Below, piece by piece: positions 1-10,691 of a DNA stretch of 64,000 bases (its first letter is position 1; every line of letters begins with the position of its first letter). The translations under genes and the position numbers were made by a program. This DNA comes from Bradyrhizobium macuxiense (GTDB lineage: Bacteria; Pseudomonadota; Alphaproteobacteria; Rhizobiales; Xanthobacteraceae). The notes beneath the pieces are model-generated. The model saw only the letters and a list, made by a program, of their open reading frames with translations. It searched no databases and had not been told where the DNA came from. Where the stretch lies: the NCBI RefSeq assembly GCF_007993935.1, contig NZ_VITY01000002.1, positions 1 through 64,000 on the forward strand, in the 5' to 3' direction.

Positions 1-64
1 AGAACGGCCTATAATCCTCTCGTAGGACCTCTCGAGCACGGTCTGCCCCCACACGCTTCTCCAT
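1..64 (-). CDS. Cut-off start of an unidentified protein
   Basis: Only the first 21 codons lie in the window; the gene runs off the left edge. The peptide begins MEKRVGADRAREVLREDYRP. Coding is supported by a near-perfect Shine-Dalgarno (AAAGGAGG, five bases before the ATG at 64). The charged N-terminus has no signal peptide or recognisable domain, so no function is offered. Upstream of it lies the repeat-rich gap that ends at 503. Confidence 0.45.
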   Translation of the reverse strand, partial: MEKRVGADRAREVLREDYRPF

Positions 65-110
65 CGCAACCTCCTTTGCTGGAGTGTTGCGACGAACGGT
101 TGAATCCGCC

Positions 111-207
111 CAGTACGCCGCGGCCTCTCCGCTCAATAGCAACTGCCTCTGGATACTGGATCACCCGCTTTCGCGGGTGATGACACCGAGAGCTTGGCTG
201 TTTGACG
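111..207. repeat. Direct repeat, left copy
   Basis: About 97 bases beginning CAGTACGCCG and ending TTTGACG. They recur, diverged, at 397-490. Both copies contain a small palindrome, CCCGCTTTCGCGGG, followed by TGATGACACCGAG. The two copies bracket a 29-bp inverted repeat. The non-coding gap 65-503 consists mostly of these repeats. Confidence 0.75.
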
Positions 208-230
208 TTTTGAATCGAGAACAATCCTCA

Positions 231-355
231 TCGTCGTCCTGGCGAAAGCCAGGACCCATTACCCCAGTTGCCAATTGTTGCACGACGCTGGGGCGGCAAT
301 CCCTCTCACAACTTGCATCGGTGGTTATGGGTCCTGGCTTTCGCCAGGACGACGA
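231..355. repeat. Inverted repeat, 29-bp perfect arms
   Basis: Arms at 231-259 and 327-355 are exact reverse complements, with about 67 bases between them. Each arm is itself partly palindromic around CCTGGCGAAAGCCAGG. A related element with different sequence lies at 33346-33467. No transposase gene is associated, so this is called an intergenic palindromic element, not an insertion sequence. Confidence 0.8.
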
Positions 356-396
356 CGGAGAGAGTTGTGTACTCCGGTGTCATCGACCGGGCGATC

Positions 397-490
397 CAGT
401 ACGCCGCAGCCTCTCGGCTCAAGCACTGCTACCTCTGGAATACCGAATCACCCGCTTTCGCGGGTGATGACACCGAGCAAGCTGTTTGAC
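397..490. repeat. Direct repeat, right copy
   Basis: Second copy of the element at 111-207, same orientation, with a few substitutions and a three-base length difference. It ends 13 bases before the stop codon of the minus-strand phosphatase gene, so it may be transcribed as part of that gene's 3' end. Confidence 0.75.
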
Positions 491-503
491 GGTTGCGAGA
501 GAA

Positions 504-1337
504 CTACTCGGTCCGCGTCAGGATCGCCTGCTGTGCCGCATGCCAGCTCTCCTCGTCAGGCGCGCAGAGCAGGCCGCCGGTCAGATTGACCGGCTTGTAG
601 GGTGATCCGTCGAAATGCGCGCTATAGCCGCCGGCCTCGCGATGCAACAGCCAGCCCGCGGCATGATCCCATGGCATCAGCTTGTTGTAGAACAACAGAT
701 GGCAATGGCCGGACGCCGCCATGCGATACTCATGGGCAGCGCATCGGAGCCAGGCGCTGACGCCAAGCTTGGACAGGTTGCCGGCGACGATCGGGCGCAG
801 CGCCTCGGGCAGGAAATTGACGCCGATCACCGCGTCCATCTGATGGACCGGCACCGCCGGGGCCACCTTCAGGTCATGCCGCCGGCCGTCCGGCAATTCG
901 AGCCATGCGCCCTCACCGCGCAGCGCGAACGCGGTGTCGTTGCAGACGGGATCATGGATCGCGCCGAACACGATCTCGCCGCGGATCGTGGCGGCCACCA
1001 TGGTGCCGAACAGCGGCAGGCTCGAGGTGAAGTTCCGCGTGCCGTCGATCGGATCGACGATGAAGGCGAGCTCCGCGGTTCCGACCTGATCGAGCGCGGC
1101 CGGATCGCGCGATGTCGCTTCCTCGCCGATCACGGCCGCATTCGGAAACGCCCGGAGCAGCGCCGCCGAGATCGCCTGCTCGGCGAGCTCATCAGCTTCA
1201 GTGACGACGTCGAATGCCGATGTCTTGGTACGGACCTCGATCTCCCGGACGCGGCGAAACCGCGGCATGATCTCGGCACGGCCGACCTCAGTGAGGATGT
1301 TCCCGATGGTCAGCGCATCGGCATGGGACAGTTTCAC
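504..1337 (-). CDS. Inositol-monophosphatase-family phosphatase
   Basis: 277-residue cytosolic Mg-dependent phosphatase of the IMPase/FBPase superfamily. Metal-site motifs are in order: GEEA (71-74), DPIDGT (95-100) and MPWDHAAG with Asp224. Length is normal for the family. The start is GTG at 1337, preceded by AGGAG at eight bases. The family hydrolyses myo-inositol phosphates, and some members act on histidinol phosphate, PAPS or other sugar phosphates; the substrate cannot be read from the sequence. It lies 57 bases downstream of gguB on the same strand and may be co-transcribed with the sugar transporter, which would suit a sugar-phosphate substrate, but that is inference. Confidence 0.85.
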   Translation of the reverse strand: MKLSHADALTIGNILTEVGRAEIMPRFRRVREIEVRTKTSAFDVVTEADELAEQAISAALLRAFPNAAVIGEEATSRDPAALDQVGTAELAFIVDPIDGTRNFTSSLPLFGTMVAATIRGEIVFGAIHDPVCNDTAFALRGEGAWLELPDGRRHDLKVAPAVPVHQMDAVIGVNFLPEALRPIVAGNLSKLGVSAWLRCAAHEYRMAASGHCHLLFYNKLMPWDHAAGWLLHREAGGYSAHFDGSPYKPVNLTGGLLCAPDEESWHAAQQAILTRTE

Positions 1338-1394
1338 GCGGCATTCTCCTGCGTTGCGCAGGCATCATATCGTGAAATCATGACCGCGCGGCAA

Positions 1395-2585
1395 TCACCG
1401 GCGCTGGTTGTAGACATCGATGCAGACGGCGCCGAGCAGGACGAGGCCCTTGATCACCTGCTGATAATCGATGCCGATGCCGAGGATCGACATGCCGTTG
1501 TTCATCACGCCCATGATCATGGCGCCGACCACCGCGCCGCCGACCCGGCCGACGCCGCCATAGGCCGAGGCACCGCCGATGAAGCAGGCGGCGATCACGT
1601 CGAGCTCGAAGCCGAGCCCTGCCTTGGGCGTTGCGGTGTTGAGCCGCGCCGCGAACACCAGTCCGGCGAGCGCGGCCAGCACGCCCATGTTGACGAAGGT
1701 GAAGAAGGTCAGCCGCTCGGTCTTGACGCCCGACAGCTTCGCGGCCTTGGCGTTGCCGCCGACGGCGTAGATCTGCCGGCCGATCACGGTCCGCCGCGTG
1801 ACAAAGCCATAGGCCGCGATCAGCACCGTCATGATGACGAGCACGTTCGGCAGGCCGCGATGCGAGGCGATCAGATAGGTGAAATAGAGCACCGCGCCCG
1901 CCAGCGCGATGCTCTTGGCGATGAAGAACGCGTAGGGCTCGACCTCGATGCCGTGCGACTGCTCGCGCGCCCGGCTCTTGGCGCTCGCCAGCACCAGCGC
2001 GAACGCCAGCACGACGCCGATCAGCAGCGAGGTCGGATACAACGTGCCGGCGCTCGGGAACAGTTCGGGTATGAAGCCCGACGACAGCTTCTGGAAGGTC
2101 GGCGGAAACGGCCCGACCGACCGGCCCTGCAGCACCGCGAGCGCAAGACCCTTGAACACCAGCATGCCCGCCAAGGTCACGATGAAGGACGGAATCTTGA
2201 AATAGGCGACCCAGTAGCCCTGCGCCGCGCCGATCGCGGCACCGATCAAGAGACAGGCAATGAAGGCGATCGGGTAGTCGACATGGTAGGTCACCATCAG
2301 CACCGCCGCGACCGCGCCGACGAACCCCGCGACCGAGCCGACCGACAGGTCGATATGCCCGGTGACGATCACCAGCAGCATGCCGAGCGCCATGATCACG
2401 ATGTAGCTGTTCTGCAGCACGAGATTGGTGAGATTGACCGGCTGCAGCAGCGTGCCGTCGGTCACGATCTCGAAGAACAGCATGATCGCGAGCAGCGACA
2501 GCAGCATGCCGTAGTTGCGCAGATTGTTCTTGATGAAGCCGGAATGCTTGGGGGCCTCGGGAAGTGACACCGTCTTGTCGGTCAT
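1395..2585 (-). CDS. gguB: Multiple-sugar ABC transporter permease GguB
   Basis: 396-residue inner-membrane permease of the RbsC/XylH class. It has about ten hydrophobic segments and the family hallmark VTGHIDLSVGSV near residues 74-85, plus the loop GGNAKAAKLSG before the last helices. Its ATG overlaps the gguA stop in an ATGA, so translation is coupled. With ChvE (periplasmic binder) and GguA (ATPase) it should form an importer for monosaccharides. In Agrobacterium the orthologous chvE-gguAB locus carries galactose, glucose, arabinose and related sugars; the range here is inferred from that homology. A short insert (about residues 205-225) between helices is larger than in ribose permeases, as is normal for XylH-like members. 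Confidence 0.9.
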   Translation of the reverse strand: MTDKTVSLPEAPKHSGFIKNNLRNYGMLLSLLAIMLFFEIVTDGTLLQPVNLTNLVLQNSYIVIMALGMLLVIVTGHIDLSVGSVAGFVGAVAAVLMVTYHVDYPIAFIACLLIGAAIGAAQGYWVAYFKIPSFIVTLAGMLVFKGLALAVLQGRSVGPFPPTFQKLSSGFIPELFPSAGTLYPTSLLIGVVLAFALVLASAKSRAREQSHGIEVEPYAFFIAKSIALAGAVLYFTYLIASHRGLPNVLVIMTVLIAAYGFVTRRTVIGRQIYAVGGNAKAAKLSGVKTERLTFFTFVNMGVLAALAGLVFAARLNTATPKAGLGFELDVIAACFIGGASAYGGVGRVGGAVVGAMIMGVMNNGMSILGIGIDYQQVIKGLVLLGAVCIDVYNQRR

Positions 2586-4162
2586 TGTGCTCCGCCTCCC
2601 GCGCGCGCCTCGCTGGCAGGGGCGCCGCTTCCGGACATCCTGACATTGCGCATGATGGCGCGCATGATCTTCTCCTGCGTCGCATCGTCCCTGGCGAACT
2701 CGCCGACGAAGGCGCCGTCATTCATCACACAGATCCGATCGCAGATGCCGAGCAATTCCGGCATCTCCGACGAGATCACCACGACGCCCTTGCCGGCCGC
2801 CGCGAGCTCATTGATGATACAATAAATCTCGTATTTTGCCCCGACGTCGATGCCGCGGGTCGGCTCGTCCAGCAACAGCACCTGCGGATCGGTCATCAGC
2901 CATTTCGACAGCACCACCTTCTGCTGGTTGCCGCCCGAGAGCTGCCCGGCCTCCTGATAGACGTCGGAACAGCGGATCCGCATCCGGTTGCGGTAATCGC
3001 TCGCAGCCTTCAGCTCGACGACATCGTCGATCACGCCGCGATCGGCGACCTGGCGAAGGCTCGCCAGCGTCACGTTCTTGCGGACGTCGTCGGCGAGGAT
3101 CAACCCGAGCTGCTTGCGGTCCTCGGTGACATAGGCGAGGCCGGCATGGATCGCGGCCGGCACGTTGGCGAAGCTCGCCTCGCGTCCGTCAAGGCTGATC
3201 TTGCCGGTGATGTTGTAGCCCCAGGCCCTGCCGAACAGGCTCATGGCGAACTCGGTGCGGCCGGCGCCCATCAGACCGGCGATGCCGACCACCTCGCCGC
3301 GACGCACCTTGAAGTCGACGTTCTTGATCACCTGCCGGGTGGTGTGCAGCGGGTGATACACCGACCAGTTCTCCACATTCATCACGGGATCGCCGATCGC
3401 GACATTGCGCTCCGGGAAGCGATGCGCGAGATCGCGGTTGACCATGCTGCGGATGATCCGGTCCTCGTCGACCGCTTCGGTCCGGCAATCGATGCTGTCG
3501 ACGGTGCGGCCGTCGCGCAGCACCGTGATGCGGTCGGCGACGCGTGCGACTTCGTTCAGCTTGTGCGAGATCAGGATCGAGGCGATGCCCTGCTCGCGGA
3601 AGGCCAGCAGCCGGTCGAGCAGCGCGGCGCTGTCGGCCTCGTTGAGGCTCGCGGTCGGCTCGTCGAGGATCAGGAGGCGCACCTGCTTCGACAGCGCCTT
3701 CGCGATCTCGACCAGCTGCTGCTTGCCGACGCCGAGATCGGTGACCAGGGTGTCCGGCGATTCCCGCAGGCCGACTTGCGCCAGCAGCTCCGCGGTCCGC
3801 CGGTACACCGCGTTGCGGTCGATCACTCCGTACCGCGACGGCGCGCGCGAGAGAAAAATATTCTCGGCGATCGACATCAGCGGGATCAGCGCCAGTTCCT
3901 GGTGGATGATGATGATCCCCAGCGCCTCGGAATCGTTGATGTCGCGGAACCGGCGCTCCGCGCCGTCGAACAGGATCGACCCTTCATAGCTGCCGGCGGG
4001 GTAGACCCCGCTCAGCACCTTCATCAGGGTCGACTTGCCGGCGCCGTTCTCGCCGACCAGAGCGTGAATCTGGCCGGCTTCCACGGTGAAGCTGACGTCA
4101 CGCAACGCCTGCACGCCAGCAAAGCTCTTGCTGACGCCGCGCATCTCAAGCATTGCCGTCAT
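2582..4162 (-). CDS. gguA: Multiple-sugar ABC transporter ATPase GguA
   Basis: 526-residue tandem ATPase with two nucleotide-binding halves, as in XylG/MglA. The N-terminal half has Walker A GENGAGKST (about 37-45), the short signature LGVGKQQ and Walker B LLILDEPTASL. The C-terminal half has a degenerate Walker A (GLMGAGRTEF) but a full signature LSGGNQQK and Walker B LLLDEPTRGIDVG. A weakened second P-loop is usual in this family. It energises import through GguB. It lies 57 bases after chvE, across a hairpin, and overlaps gguB by four bases. The C-terminus ends in an Ala/Gly-rich tail with no obvious role. Confidence 0.92.
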   Translation of the reverse strand: MTAMLEMRGVSKSFAGVQALRDVSFTVEAGQIHALVGENGAGKSTLMKVLSGVYPAGSYEGSILFDGAERRFRDINDSEALGIIIIHQELALIPLMSIAENIFLSRAPSRYGVIDRNAVYRRTAELLAQVGLRESPDTLVTDLGVGKQQLVEIAKALSKQVRLLILDEPTASLNEADSAALLDRLLAFREQGIASILISHKLNEVARVADRITVLRDGRTVDSIDCRTEAVDEDRIIRSMVNRDLAHRFPERNVAIGDPVMNVENWSVYHPLHTTRQVIKNVDFKVRRGEVVGIAGLMGAGRTEFAMSLFGRAWGYNITGKISLDGREASFANVPAAIHAGLAYVTEDRKQLGLILADDVRKNVTLASLRQVADRGVIDDVVELKAASDYRNRMRIRCSDVYQEAGQLSGGNQQKVVLSKWLMTDPQVLLLDEPTRGIDVGAKYEIYCIINELAAAGKGVVVISSEMPELLGICDRICVMNDGAFVGEFARDDATQEKIMRAIMRNVRMSGSGAPASEARAGGGAQ

Positions 4163-4193
4163 CGGATCATGTCTCGCAGCGTCGATCGGTTTC

Positions 4194-4219
4194 GGCGGGG
4201 TGCGTCCAGCTCACCCGCC
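4194..4219 (-). promoter_or_regulatory. Hairpin between chvE and gguA
   Basis: GGCGGGGTG at 4194-4202 pairs with CACCCGCC at 4212-4219, with one bulged base and a nine-base loop. It starts one base downstream of the chvE stop and has no T-run. Such hairpins behind solute-binding-protein genes typically protect the upstream mRNA so that the binder is made in excess over the ATPase and permease. That role is inferred from position. Confidence 0.55.
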
Positions 4220-5287
4220 TTAGTCGAATTGCGAGCGCTTATAGTAGCCGCTGTCAATCAGGACTTTCTCCCAATTGGTCTTGTCCACCACGACCGGCTT
4301 GAGCAGATAGGACGGAACCACCTTGACCCCATTGTTGTAGGTCTTGGTGTCGTTGACGCTGACCTCCTTCTTGCTCAGCACGGCATCGACCATGTCGGCC
4401 GTGACCTTGGCAAGATCGCGGGTGTCCTTGAAGATGGTCGAGTATTGCTCGCCGCGCAACATCGCCTTGATCGACGGCACCTCGGCGTCCTGGCCGCTGA
4501 TATACGGCATCGGCTGGTCCTTGCTGCCGTAGCCGACACCCTTCAGCGAGGAGATGATGCCGATCGACAGACCATCATAGGGCGACAGCACCGCATCGAC
4601 CCGCTTCTTGCCGTAGAAGGCGCTGAGCAGATTGTCCATCCGCGCCTGCGCGGTCGCGCCGTCCCAGCGCAGGGTCGCGACCTTGTCCATGCCCATCTGG
4701 CCGCTTGCGACCACCAGCTTGCCGCTGTCGATATACGGCTTCAGCACCGACATCGCGCCGTCGTAGAAGAAGTAGGCGTTGTTGTCGTCGGGCGAGCCGC
4801 CGAACAGCTCGATGTTGAAGGGCCCCTTGCCATCCTTCAGCCCGAGCGCGCTCACGATCGAGCTCGCCTGCAGCACGCCGACCTGGAAATTGTCGAAAGT
4901 CGCGTAATAGTCGACGTTGGGCGTGTCACGGATCAGACGGTCATAGGCGATGACCGTGATGCCCTGGGCCTTGGCCTGCTTCAGCGCGTCGGACAGCGTG
5001 GTGCCGTCGATTGCCGCAATGACCAGCACCTTGGCGCCCTTGGTCACCATGTTCTCGACCTGGGAGAGCTGGTTCGGAATGTCGTCATCGGCATATTGCA
5101 GGTCGGTGCCGTAACCGCGCTCCTTCAGCACCTTGACCATGTTGTTGCCGTCGTCGATCCAGCGTGCCGAGGATTTGGTCGGCATCGCGATGCCGATGGT
5201 CGGCTTGCTCTGGGCGAGCGCGTCCGGTGCGGCCGCGGTGAGACCTGCCAACGCCAGCGCAATCAACGAGACCTTCAATCTGAACAT
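4220..5287 (-). CDS. chvE: Periplasmic multiple-sugar-binding protein ChvE
   Basis: 355 residues, type I periplasmic binding fold. The N-terminus is a Sec signal peptide with probable cleavage after ALA (residue 25, before QSKPTIG). Family stretches are clear: [17 protein letters not shown] near the mature N-terminus, [19 protein letters not shown] and [13 protein letters not shown]. It captures monosaccharides and delivers them to GguAB; in Agrobacterium ChvE also presents sugars to the VirA kinase. It is first in the operon, with a good Shine-Dalgarno (AAGGGAG, six bases). Transcription presumably starts in the 616-base gap upstream, which also holds a duplicated repeat. Confidence 0.93.
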   Translation of the reverse strand: MFRLKVSLIALALAGLTAAAPDALAQSKPTIGIAMPTKSSARWIDDGNNMVKVLKERGYGTDLQYADDDIPNQLSQVENMVTKGAKVLVIAAIDGTTLSDALKQAKAQGITVIAYDRLIRDTPNVDYYATFDNFQVGVLQASSIVSALGLKDGKGPFNIELFGGSPDDNNAYFFYDGAMSVLKPYIDSGKLVVASGQMGMDKVATLRWDGATAQARMDNLLSAFYGKKRVDAVLSPYDGLSIGIISSLKGVGYGSKDQPMPYISGQDAEVPSIKAMLRGEQYSTIFKDTRDLAKVTADMVDAVLSKKEVSVNDTKTYNNGVKVVPSYLLKPVVVDKTNWEKVLIDSGYYKRSQFD

Positions 5288-5540
5288 GCATCACTCCCTT
5301 GGCTTTTTGAGTTGTGTGTCGTTGCCTTGGACAGCGTCAATCGACCGCCATCATTCGTTGGATGGTCGCAAATCTACGGCGACCGCGGATTGGCGCCGGG
5401 GCCCGTCACGAACCGAAATCGCGCAAATGTCGATTAGACTCGTCAACAGCGCCATGCTCGCTCCGCACGATCAACCATATCGATCCTGCGATGCCGAAGT
5501 CACGTGCGAGTCATGCCGTGCGACGAACGAGCCGCAGCAG

Positions 5541-5709
5541 TGACGCGGAGGATCATAAGGCTCTGTCTCCCGGAATTGTTGGCGAGCGCCAGCATCCCCC
5601 ATAACCTCTGGTGGCTTTGCACGGCATCTGGCAACCTTTGGTGGATGCTGCCCTTGCCGTTCTCCGGATGCAAGCACCATTTATTCAATCACCCGAATAA
5701 ATTGATCGG
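5541..5709. repeat. Tandem intergenic repeat, unit 1
   Basis: About 169 bases. This unit and the next align end to end: both start with an ACGCGGAGG/ACACGGAGG stretch, carry TCTCCCGGAATTGTTGG / TCTCCCGAAATTGTTGG, continue through GCAC-GC-TCTGG and GAT/GATGCCC, and end in an AT-rich tail TTTATT..CGAATAAATTGATCGG. They are too diverged to be a recent duplication. No plausible protein is encoded. Confidence 0.6.
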
Positions 5710-5868
5710 AGACACGGAGGGTCACGAGGCGCTATCTCCCGAAATTGTTGGCAGTCGTCACCACCCGCCAGAATTTCCGGCGATCTTGCACTGCTTCTGG
5801 CCGAAGATGCCCCTACTGCGCTACGGAAGCAAGCGCGATTTATTTAATTTACCGAAGAAATTATTCGG
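5710..5868. repeat. Tandem intergenic repeat, unit 2
   Basis: Second, diverged unit of the tandem pair, about 159 bases, ending TTTATTTAATTTACCGAAGA. Its AT-rich tail can fold back on itself in both copies (CCGAATAA..TTGATCGG; CCGAAGAA..TTATTCGG). It sits 35 bases past the cbbY stop and upstream of chvE. The rest of the gap, 5288-5540, holds the chvE leader and nothing I recognise. Confidence 0.6.
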
Positions 5869-5903
5869 AACCGGCGCGCGACAGCGGCGGAGGCTGCGGC
5901 CCT

Positions 5904-6620
5904 CTAATCGTCGATCTCGGAGAGATCATCGACGACCAGAAGTGCCTCGGCGAAATCGTCATCGCTGAAATAGGTGCTGCGGGTGATGACCACGGGGATG
6001 CCGGCCCGCGCGGCGGCGGCGAGGCCGTTGCCGGAATCCTCCACCGCGATGCAATCCGCCGGTCCAAGCCCGAGCCGCGCCAGAACCTCGAGATAGACGT
6101 CCGGCGCCGGCTTCTTCCGTGGCACGTCGTCGCCGGCGACGATCGCCTCGAACTGACCCGCCCAGTCCTGCCCCAGCGCAACCGACAGCAGCGCATCGAT
6201 ATTGCCATGCGAGGTCGTGGTGGCGATCGCGAGCCGCTGGCCGCGGCGGCGCGCACCGGCGAGCCAGGCGCGCACACCCGGCCGCAACGGGCAGCCGCCT
6301 GCCGCGATCAGCGCCGCGTAGCGCGCGGTCTTGATCGCGTGCAGGTCGGCGATATCTGCGAATGTCAGCGTAGGCACCGCGTTGCGCTCATCGAAGGCGC
6401 GGATGCGCTCCTTGCCGCCGGCGACCCGAAGCAGCCGCCCGTAAGTCACCTGGTCCCAGAACCAGTCGAGGCCGGCCTCGGCGAACGCCTCGTTGAAGGC
6501 GCGGCGATGCACCTCCTCGGTCTCGGCGAGCGTGCCGTCGACATCGAAGATCAAGGCACGCGCACCCGCGATGATGTCGCGCATCCCGGCAGTCCGGATC
6601 ATCGCGAGCGCCTGATTCAT
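5904..6620 (-). CDS. cbbY: CbbY-type HAD phosphatase
   Basis: 238-residue haloacid-dehalogenase-superfamily phosphatase. Catalytic motif [10 protein letters not shown] contains nucleophile Asp26 and acid Asp28; the cap follows, then TTTSHGN (motif II) and [11 protein letters not shown] plus [11 protein letters not shown] (motifs III and IV). CbbY proteins degrade xylulose-1,5-bisphosphate, a misfire product that inhibits RuBisCO, so this gene serves RuBisCO repair with CbbX. It is the last gene of the cbb operon. Its ATG overlaps the cbbX stop (ATGA), and GAGGGA precedes it. Being operon-linked supports the CbbY role over a generic phosphatase. Confidence 0.88.
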   Translation of the reverse strand: MNQALAMIRTAGMRDIIAGARALIFDVDGTLAETEEVHRRAFNEAFAEAGLDWFWDQVTYGRLLRVAGGKERIRAFDERNAVPTLTFADIADLHAIKTARYAALIAAGGCPLRPGVRAWLAGARRRGQRLAIATTTSHGNIDALLSVALGQDWAGQFEAIVAGDDVPRKKPAPDVYLEVLARLGLGPADCIAVEDSGNGLAAAARAGIPVVITRSTYFSDDDFAEALLVVDDLSEIDD

Positions 6621-7549
6621 CGTCCCTCGCCCGCCCCTTTCGCGAACACCCGGCTCGCCAGCACATCGCCGGCCTCGATCGACATCACGTCGTCGGCCGT
6701 GAGGGTGCGGTCGAGCTTCGCCACGATCCGGTTGGCCTGGCGCAGCCGGATGCGGTCGAGCGCGTTGCGGATCGAGCGGGCATTGGAGAACAGCGGCTGT
6801 TCCTTGCGAATGCCGATGTACCGGGTGAAGGCCCCGCGTGCTTCCGGGGAGAAACGATAATTCTGCTGCTGCAGCATCAGCTCGGCGATCCAGAGCAACT
6901 CCGGATCCGAATAATCCGGGAAGTCGATGTGATGCGCGATGCGGGAGCGGAAGCCCGGATTGCTCTGGAAGAACTTCTCCATGCGGTCGCCATAGCCGGC
7001 CAGGATCACCACGAGGTCCTCGCGCTGCGCTTCCATGATCTGCAACAGGATCTCGATCGCCTCTTGCCCGTAGTCGCGCTCGTTCTCGGGACGGTACAGG
7101 TAATAGGCCTCGTCGATGAACAAGACGCCGCCCATCGCCTTCTTCAGTATCTCCTTCGTCTTCGGCGCGGTGTGGCCGATATATTGCCCGACCAGATCAT
7201 CGCGCGTGACGCTGATGACGTGGCCGCGGCGAACGAAGCCGAGCTTGTGCAGGATGCCGGCCATCCGCAGCGCGACCGTGGTCTTGCCGGTGCCGGGGTT
7301 GCCGGTGAACGACATGTGCAGGGTCGGAAATGTCGTCGCCAGCGCCATCTTCTGCCTGATGCGTTCGACCAGCAGGAGCGAAGCGATCTCGCGGATGCGG
7401 GTCTTCACCGGCTTCAGGCCGATCAGTTCGGAATCGAGCTGGTCGAGCACGTCGCCGATGCCGAGGTCGGCGAATTCATGCCGGAGGTCGATGGTCTCGA
7501 TCGGCGTCTCGCGGATCTGTTGGCTGACTTGTTCTTGCGGTTGCGTCAT
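6617..7549 (-). CDS. cbbX: RuBisCO activase CbbX (AAA+)
   Basis: 310-residue AAA+ ATPase that remodels red-type RuBisCO by pulling on the large-subunit C-terminus and releasing trapped sugar phosphates. Visible motifs: Walker A GNPGTGKT (83-90), pore loop around YIGHT (123-127), Walker B GVLFIDEA (141-148) and an arginine-rich sensor region (NPGFRSRI). An open frame continues upstream to 7633, but the normal CbbX N-terminus begins at the tandem ATGATG. The second ATG (7549) is chosen because GAGAGG lies close upstream; 7552 is the alternative. It overlaps cbbY by four bases and follows cbbS. Confidence 0.92.
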   Translation of the reverse strand: MTQPQEQVSQQIRETPIETIDLRHEFADLGIGDVLDQLDSELIGLKPVKTRIREIASLLLVERIRQKMALATTFPTLHMSFTGNPGTGKTTVALRMAGILHKLGFVRRGHVISVTRDDLVGQYIGHTAPKTKEILKKAMGGVLFIDEAYYLYRPENERDYGQEAIEILLQIMEAQREDLVVILAGYGDRMEKFFQSNPGFRSRIAHHIDFPDYSDPELLWIAELMLQQQNYRFSPEARGAFTRYIGIRKEQPLFSNARSIRNALDRIRLRQANRIVAKLDRTLTADDVMSIEAGDVLASRVFAKGAGEGR

Positions 7550-7660
7550 CATCCTCTCGCTTCGAAAAAAGCTCCGTCGCCGCGGCGGGCGACGACGGAG
7601 AAGTGCATCCGGACCAGGCGGTCGAGGGAGCAACCCGCCTGGTTTGCCAACCGGACGCGG

Positions 7661-8086
7661 TCACTGATCGGCGTAGCGTTCGCCCTCGGGGCGCCCCGCC
7701 GCATAGGAATACGTCGCGTAGCGGACGTTGCGGCCGGCAGCTTCCTGACGGTCGAGCCGGAAGCCGGGCTCCTCGCGCGGCCGGTTGACGATGAAGGAGA
7801 TCCGAACCGACTCCCAGCCAGGGCTGGAATCAAAACCGGAGATCCGGATATAACGGTCGCCATAGACCCGCCGGCAATCGGCGAGCTCCTTCATGATGCC
7901 GGCCGCATCGCGCAGGTCGAACATCGGCAGGCCCCACATGTCCCAATAGGTGTTGCGGGGATGCGGATCGTCGGTGAACTCGATGTTCACCGCCCAGCCC
8001 TTGTCGAGGCAGTATTGCACCTGCGCGGCGATCTGCTCATCGGTCAGATCAGGCAGGAAAGAGAAGCAGCCTTGGGTCACGCGCAT
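7661..8086 (-). CDS. cbbS: RuBisCO small subunit (form IC)
   Basis: 141-residue small subunit of ribulose-1,5-bisphosphate carboxylase/oxygenase. It has the conserved opening TQGCFSFLPDLTDEQI, the YWDMWGLPMFD segment and a C-terminal extension (residues about 105-141) typical of red-type (form IC/ID) small subunits, which forms the central beta-barrel of the L8S8 enzyme. Start ATG at 8086 has AGGAG six bases upstream and lies 12 bases after cbbL. It is translated with CbbL in the cbb operon. Confidence 0.95.
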   Translation of the reverse strand: MRVTQGCFSFLPDLTDEQIAAQVQYCLDKGWAVNIEFTDDPHPRNTYWDMWGLPMFDLRDAAGIMKELADCRRVYGDRYIRISGFDSSPGWESVRISFIVNRPREEPGFRLDRQEAAGRNVRYATYSYAAGRPEGERYADQ

Positions 8087-8098
8087 GAGAAACTCCTG

Positions 8099-10676
<2,578 letters not shown>

Positions 10677-10691
10677 CGTGGCGTCCTCCTT

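Noticed and set aside
231..355. Insertion sequence with 29-bp terminal inverted repeats
   Set aside because: Only 125 bases long with no transposase; the same structure recurs at 33346 as an intergenic palindrome.
615..5437. Two very long plus-strand frames (650 and 957 codons)
   Set aside because: They are rich in Asp, Arg, His, Gln and Gly and lie antisense to the well-supported phosphatase and chvE-gguAB genes. They are typical shadows of high-GC coding DNA.
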